Source: JAAYCI01 sp964370165 (GTDB lineage Bacteria > Bacillota > Clostridia > Oscillospirales > Ruminococcaceae). From it: DNA of 36,863 nucleotides. Shown in pieces: positions 33,275 through 36,863 of the stretch; the stretch's first letter is position 1; each line of letters starts with the position of its first letter. A program made the position numbers and the translations under genes. The notes under the pieces are model-generated. The model did not search any database and was not told the origin of the DNA. It saw only the letters and a program-made list of their open reading frames with translations. Location of the stretch: contig CAYJIG010000017.1 of NCBI GenBank assembly GCA_964370165.1, forward strand, positions 1 through 36,863. Direction: 5' to 3'.

Positions 33275-35401
33275 ATGCCAAGAGACGTATCTCTTGCGAT
33301 GACAAGAAACATTGGTATCATGGCGCACATCGACGCCGGTAAAACAACGACCACAGAGCGTATTTTGTTTTACACAGGTGTAAACCATAAAATGGGCGAG
33401 GTGCATGACGGCGGCGCTACCATGGACTGGATGGAACAAGAGCAAGAACGCGGTATCACCATCACATCGGCTGCTACCACTTGCTACTGGACTCATTCAG
33501 AGCTTTTGGGCGATCCTGCCGTTGCCAAGAAAAACCGTCATCGCGTTAACATTATCGACACACCGGGCCACGTGGACTTTACCGTAGAGGTGGAACGTTC
33601 ATTGCGTGTTTTGGATGGCAGCGTAACTGTGCTGGCAGCTAAAGGCGGCGTGGAACCCCAAAGTGAAACTGTGTGGCGCCAAGCTGACAAATACAACGTA
33701 CCCCGTATGGTTTACATTAATAAAATGGACATCATGGGTGCAGACTTCTATCGTGTTATTGACATGATGGTGGACAGACTGAAATGTACTCCGGTACCCA
33801 TTCAGCTCCCCATCGGCTCAGAAGAAAACTTCCGTGGAATTATTGACCTTGTTAATATGAAAGCTGAAGTTTACTATGATGATTTGGGCAAAGATATCCG
33901 CAGTGAAGAAATTCCCGCAGATATGATGGAAAAAGCCAAACAATATCACGATGAAATGATGGAAACTGTTTGTGGTAACGACGAAGAGCTGATGGAAAAA
34001 TTCTTGAACGATGAAGAAATTTCTATCCCTGAGCTAAAAAAAGCTATCCGCATCCAGACCATCAACAACACCATCGTTCCGGTGGTGTGCGGTACATCTT
34101 ACAAAAACAAAGGCGTACAGCTTCTTTTGGACGCTGTTGTGGATTATATGCCTGCTCCCATCGACGTGGAAGCTATCAAAGGCGTGAACCCCAAAACAGA
34201 GGAAGAAGAAGTTCGTGAAAGTGCTGATGACGCACCTTTCAGTGCATTGGCTTTCAAAATCGCCACCGACCCATATGTGGGTAAACTGTGCTATTTCCGC
34301 GTGTATTCCGGTATTGCTAAAAGTGGTAGCGGCGTATACAACAGCGTAAAAGGCAACAACGAGCGTCTTGGACGTATTCTACAAATGCATGCTAACAGCC
34401 GTCAAGATTTGACAGAGTGCTATGCAGGCGATATCGCAGCAGCGGTAGGCCTGAAAAACACCACTACCGGTGACACACTGTGTGACGAGCGTCATCCGAT
34501 TATTTTGGAAAGCATGGACTTCCCAGAGCCTGTTATTCGTGTGGCTATCGAGCCTAAAACAAAAGCAGGTCAGGAAAAAATGGGTATTGCTTTGGCAAAA
34601 CTTGCCGAGGAAGATCCCACATTTAAAACTTATACCGACGAAGAAACCGGCCAGACTATCATTGCCGGCATGGGCGAGCTTCACCTTGAAATCATCGTAG
34701 ACCGTTTGCTTCGTGAGTTTAAAGTGGAAGCGAACGTGGGTGCACCTCAGGTGGCTTACCGTGAAACTATCCGTCGTGAGGCTGACCAGGATACAAAATA
34801 TGCACGTCAGTCCGGTGGTAAAGGTCAATACGGCCATGTTAAAATTCGTGTTGAGCCCAACGAAATGGGCAAAGGCTACGAATTTGTTAACGAAATTTCA
34901 CAGGGTGCTATTCCAAGAGAATACATCAAGCCTGTGGATGAAGGTATCCAAGGAGCCATGCAAGCAGGCGTTTTGGCGGGCTATCCCGTTGTGGACGTGA
35001 AAGTTACATTGTATGATGGCTCTTATCATGAAGTTGACTCCAGCGAAATGGCGTTTAAGATTGCCGGTTCTATGGCGTTTAAAGATGCTATGAAACGTGC
35101 AAATCCGGTTATTTTGGAGCCTATCATGAAAATTGCCGTTATCGTACCGGAAGAATTTACCGGCGATGTTATCGGCGACTTGAACTCTCGTCGTGGCCAG
35201 ATTCAAGGTATGGACGCACAAATGGGTGTCACTCAGGTGAACACGCAAGTACCTCTTAGTGGTATGTTCGGTTATGCTACCGACTTGCGCAGTAAAACCC
35301 AAGGTCGTGGCCAGTACTCTATGGAGCCCAGCCACTACGCAGAAGTGCCTAAAAACATTGCAGAGGGTATCATGAGTACTCGTGCAAAAAGTGAAGGCTA
35401 A
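33275..35401 (+). CDS. fusA: Elongation factor G
   Basis: The translocation GTPase, 708 residues from the chosen ATG. G1 is AHIDAGKT (17-24), G3 is DTPGHVDF, G4 is NKMD and G5 lies in CGTSYKNKG. All domains are present through the C-terminal GDVIGDLNSRRGQIQGMD block. The ATG at 33275 with GGAG 6 bases upstream matches the family N-terminus (MPRDVSLAMTRNIGIMAHID). The frame is open back to 33167, but that part shows no EF-G similarity. Its place after rpsG is the classic str order. Confidence 0.98.
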   Translation: MPRDVSLAMTRNIGIMAHIDAGKTTTTERILFYTGVNHKMGEVHDGGATMDWMEQEQERGITITSAATTCYWTHSELLGDPAVAKKNRHRVNIIDTPGHVDFTVEVERSLRVLDGSVTVLAAKGGVEPQSETVWRQADKYNVPRMVYINKMDIMGADFYRVIDMMVDRLKCTPVPIQLPIGSEENFRGIIDLVNMKAEVYYDDLGKDIRSEEIPADMMEKAKQYHDEMMETVCGNDEELMEKFLNDEEISIPELKKAIRIQTINNTIVPVVCGTSYKNKGVQLLLDAVVDYMPAPIDVEAIKGVNPKTEEEEVRESADDAPFSALAFKIATDPYVGKLCYFRVYSGIAKSGSGVYNSVKGNNERLGRILQMHANSRQDLTECYAGDIAAAVGLKNTTTGDTLCDERHPIILESMDFPEPVIRVAIEPKTKAGQEKMGIALAKLAEEDPTFKTYTDEETGQTIIAGMGELHLEIIVDRLLREFKVEANVGAPQVAYRETIRREADQDTKYARQSGGKGQYGHVKIRVEPNEMGKGYEFVNEISQGAIPREYIKPVDEGIQGAMQAGVLAGYPVVDVKVTLYDGSYHEVDSSEMAFKIAGSMAFKDAMKRANPVILEPIMKIAVIVPEEFTGDVIGDLNSRRGQIQGMDAQMGVTQVNTQVPLSGMFGYATDLRSKTQGRGQYSMEPSHYAEVPKNIAEGIMSTRAKSEG

Positions 35402-35530
35402 TTTTGCCATAATGGCAGAGTGAAAAACAAAAACCTGCATATTACAGGACGGTTTTCAAATTGTTTTGACTGCGAAAATAACTTTTGGCGGGAAATACTA
35501 AAGATAGCTTAAAAATGTTCTGTAAAATGC

Positions 35531-35559
35531 TTGATTTTTCAAAGTAAGTTTAGTAAAAT
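35531..35559 (+). promoter_or_regulatory. Putative internal promoter of tuf
   Basis: TTGATT (35531-35536) and TAAAAT (35554-35559) with a 17-bp spacer lie 45 bases before the tuf start. A separate tuf promoter would fit its high expression. The 203-base spacer after fusA also holds a TGCCAT/ATGGCA palindrome at 35405-35417 and a CCTG/CAGG hairpin near 35434. Confidence 0.6.
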
Positions 35560-35604
35560 AACAATACATGCAGTGATCTATAAACTGAAGGAGGACATAC
35601 GATA

Positions 35605-36816
35605 ATGGGTAAGGAAAAATTTGATCGTTCGAAACCCCATATCAACATTGGCACAATCGGCCACGTTGATCATGGTAAAACAACATTGACTGCCGCTATC
35701 ACAAAAGTACTGAGCTTCAAAGGTGAAGCTACATTTATGGACTATGCCAGCATTGACAAAGCGCCTGAAGAGCGCGAGCGCGGCATTACCATCAATACTG
35801 CTCACGTTGAATATGAAACCGACGTGCGTCACTATGCACACGTTGACTGCCCCGGACATGCTGACTATGTTAAAAACATGATCACCGGCGCAGCACAAAT
35901 GGACGGTGCTATCTTGGTTGTATCGGCTGCTGATGGTCCGATGCCCCAAACTCGTGAACACATCGTGTTGGCTCGTCAGGTAGGCGTGCCTTACATCGTT
36001 GTATACATGAACAAAGTTGACCAAGTAGACGATCCCGAACTACTTGAGCTAGTTGAAATGGAAATTCGTGATTTGCTTTCTGCATACGATTTCCCAGGCG
36101 ACGACACCCCAATCATTCAAGGTAGTGGCTTGCAAGCTTTGGAAAGCGATTCTTCCGACCAAAGCGCTCCTGAGTATGCCAGCATCTTGGCATTGATGAA
36201 CGCTGTTGACGAGTACATTCCTACTCCTGAGCGTAAAGAAGACATGCCTTTCTTGATGCCTGTTGAAGATACCATGACCATCACTGGCCGCGGTACTGTT
36301 GCTACCGGTCGTGTAGAGCGTGGCATTATCAACGTTGGCGAAGAAGTTGAGCTTGTTGGTCTTACTCCCATCGACGAAGACGTTGCAAAGACTGTTGTTA
36401 CTGGTCTTGAAATGTTCCGCAAAACATTGGACGATGCTCGTGCAGGTGACAATGTTGGCGCATTGCTTCGTGGTGTTTCTCGTGACGAAATTGAGCGTGG
36501 CCAAGTGCTTGCTAAACCCGGCAGCATCAAACCTCACCTCAAATTTTCAGGCCAAGTATACGTTTTGAAAAAAGACGAAGGTGGCCGTCACACAGCTTTC
36601 TTTAACAACTACCGTCCTCAGTTCTACTTCCGTACAACTGACGTGACCGGCGTTATCACATTGCCGGAAGGTGTAGAGATGGTTATGCCTGGCGACAACA
36701 TCGAAATGAATGTTGAGCTGATCACTCCCATCGCTATCGAAGAAGGCCTACGTTTTGCTATCCGTGAAGGTGGCCGTACTGTTGGCTCCGGCGTTGTAAG
36801 CAAAATCGAAAGCTAA
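35605..36816 (+). CDS. tuf: Elongation factor Tu
   Basis: GTPase carrying aminoacyl-tRNA to the ribosome, 403 residues. G1 is GHVDHGKT (19-26), G3 is DCPGHADYVKNM, G4 is MNKVD, and the domain II/III motifs GRGTVATGRVERG, FRKTLDDARAGDN and PHLKFSGQVYVL are present. The G5 region reads GSGL (173-176), not the usual GSAL, and is followed by an unusual Ser/Asp/Gln-rich loop (ESDSSDQSAPEY). GGAGG is about 10 bases before the ATG. It is the last gene of the str operon here. Confidence 0.98.
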   Translation: MGKEKFDRSKPHINIGTIGHVDHGKTTLTAAITKVLSFKGEATFMDYASIDKAPEERERGITINTAHVEYETDVRHYAHVDCPGHADYVKNMITGAAQMDGAILVVSAADGPMPQTREHIVLARQVGVPYIVVYMNKVDQVDDPELLELVEMEIRDLLSAYDFPGDDTPIIQGSGLQALESDSSDQSAPEYASILALMNAVDEYIPTPERKEDMPFLMPVEDTMTITGRGTVATGRVERGIINVGEEVELVGLTPIDEDVAKTVVTGLEMFRKTLDDARAGDNVGALLRGVSRDEIERGQVLAKPGSIKPHLKFSGQVYVLKKDEGGRHTAFFNNYRPQFYFRTTDVTGVITLPEGVEMVMPGDNIEMNVELITPIAIEEGLRFAIREGGRTVGSGVVSKIES

Positions 36817-36831
36817 GAATAGTTTTTATCT

Positions 36832-36863
36832 AGAGCTCTTTCCTTTTGGAAAGGGCTCTTTTT
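36832..36863 (+). terminator. Terminator after tuf
   Basis: A 12-bp stem AGAGCTCTTTCC (36832-36843) with GGAAAGGGCTCT (36848-36859), one G-U pair and a TTTT loop. A T run continues to the window end. It marks the end of the str operon. Confidence 0.93.

Noticed and set aside
35578..36024. Minus-strand reading frames opposite tuf, fusA and alaS
   Set aside because: They mirror strongly coding plus-strand genes, lack ribosome sites and show no family features.
1..36863. CRISPR array, tRNA or rRNA genes, insertion sequences, prophage
   Set aside because: No repeat-spacer pattern, tRNA TPsiC-arm-like end, transposase or phage gene was seen on either strand.

Overview
The window looks like a chromosomal segment of an anaerobic, low- to moderate-GC Firmicute, most likely class Clostridia. 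The reasons are a T-box riboswitch ahead of alaS, an RNase M5-like Toprim protein, a rhodanese-less ThiI of about 400 residues, a SpoIID-type domain, strong AGGAGG ribosome binding sites, near-consensus sigma-A promoters, and many ferredoxin/flavoprotein-type enzymes. Genus cannot be read from the sequence. A run of exactly 100 N flanked by a 55-bp identical overlap shows that this is a scaffolded draft or metagenome assembly.

Layout. 1-4091: a giant RND efflux permease with a coiled-coil insertion, split by the assembly gap. 4105-12633: a plus-strand housekeeping run with its own consensus promoter and alanine T-box: alaS, a HIT protein, a phosphoribosyltransferase, comEC, holA, an RNase M5-like gene and a HAD-like gene, closed by a strong terminator. 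12648-14777: a convergent minus-strand operon (HPr-like protein, AI-2E family permease, DUF308/HdeD-like membrane protein). 14778-15185: a long divergent regulatory region. 15186-19976: a complete branched-chain amino acid ABC importer (livJ, livH, livM, livG, livF) with an internal hairpin after livJ. 20050-21152: azlC-azlD, a branched-chain amino acid exporter pair. 21239-26942: cysteine desulfurase, thiI and a very unusual 1098-codon cinA fusion. 27000-28109: a DUF362 ferredoxin-like protein. 28335-31045: a tight operon of a Lpd/MerA-like flavoprotein, a CDP-alcohol phosphatidyltransferase and a TVP38/TMEM64 (VTT) membrane protein. 31132-31833: deoD. 31898-36863: the str operon (rpsL, rpsG, fusA, tuf) with its own promoters and a final terminator.

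How the genes fit together. The desulfurase/ThiI pair should supply sulfur for 4-thiouridine in tRNA. The liv and azl genes put import and export of branched-chain amino acids side by side. The str operon and alaS are translation genes. The small flavoprotein/lipid/VTT operon suggests membrane lipid or redox work at the membrane, with unknown substrate.

The item most worth attention is the product of 23646-26942. One uninterrupted reading frame joins a complete cytoplasmic CinA (both domains) to a transmembrane helix, an extracellular sortase-B-like domain whose catalytic His and Cys are both replaced by Gln, an acidic low-complexity linker and a C-terminal SpoIID/LytB-like domain. It would physically link a nucleotide-repair enzyme inside the cell to a peptidoglycan-active domain outside. 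I do not know of a described protein with this architecture. Other items are a ComEC with a degenerate metallo-beta-lactamase domain, an HPr-like protein lacking the phosphorylatable His, a HAD protein with DxH in place of DxD, and a palindrome inside the livJ promoter.
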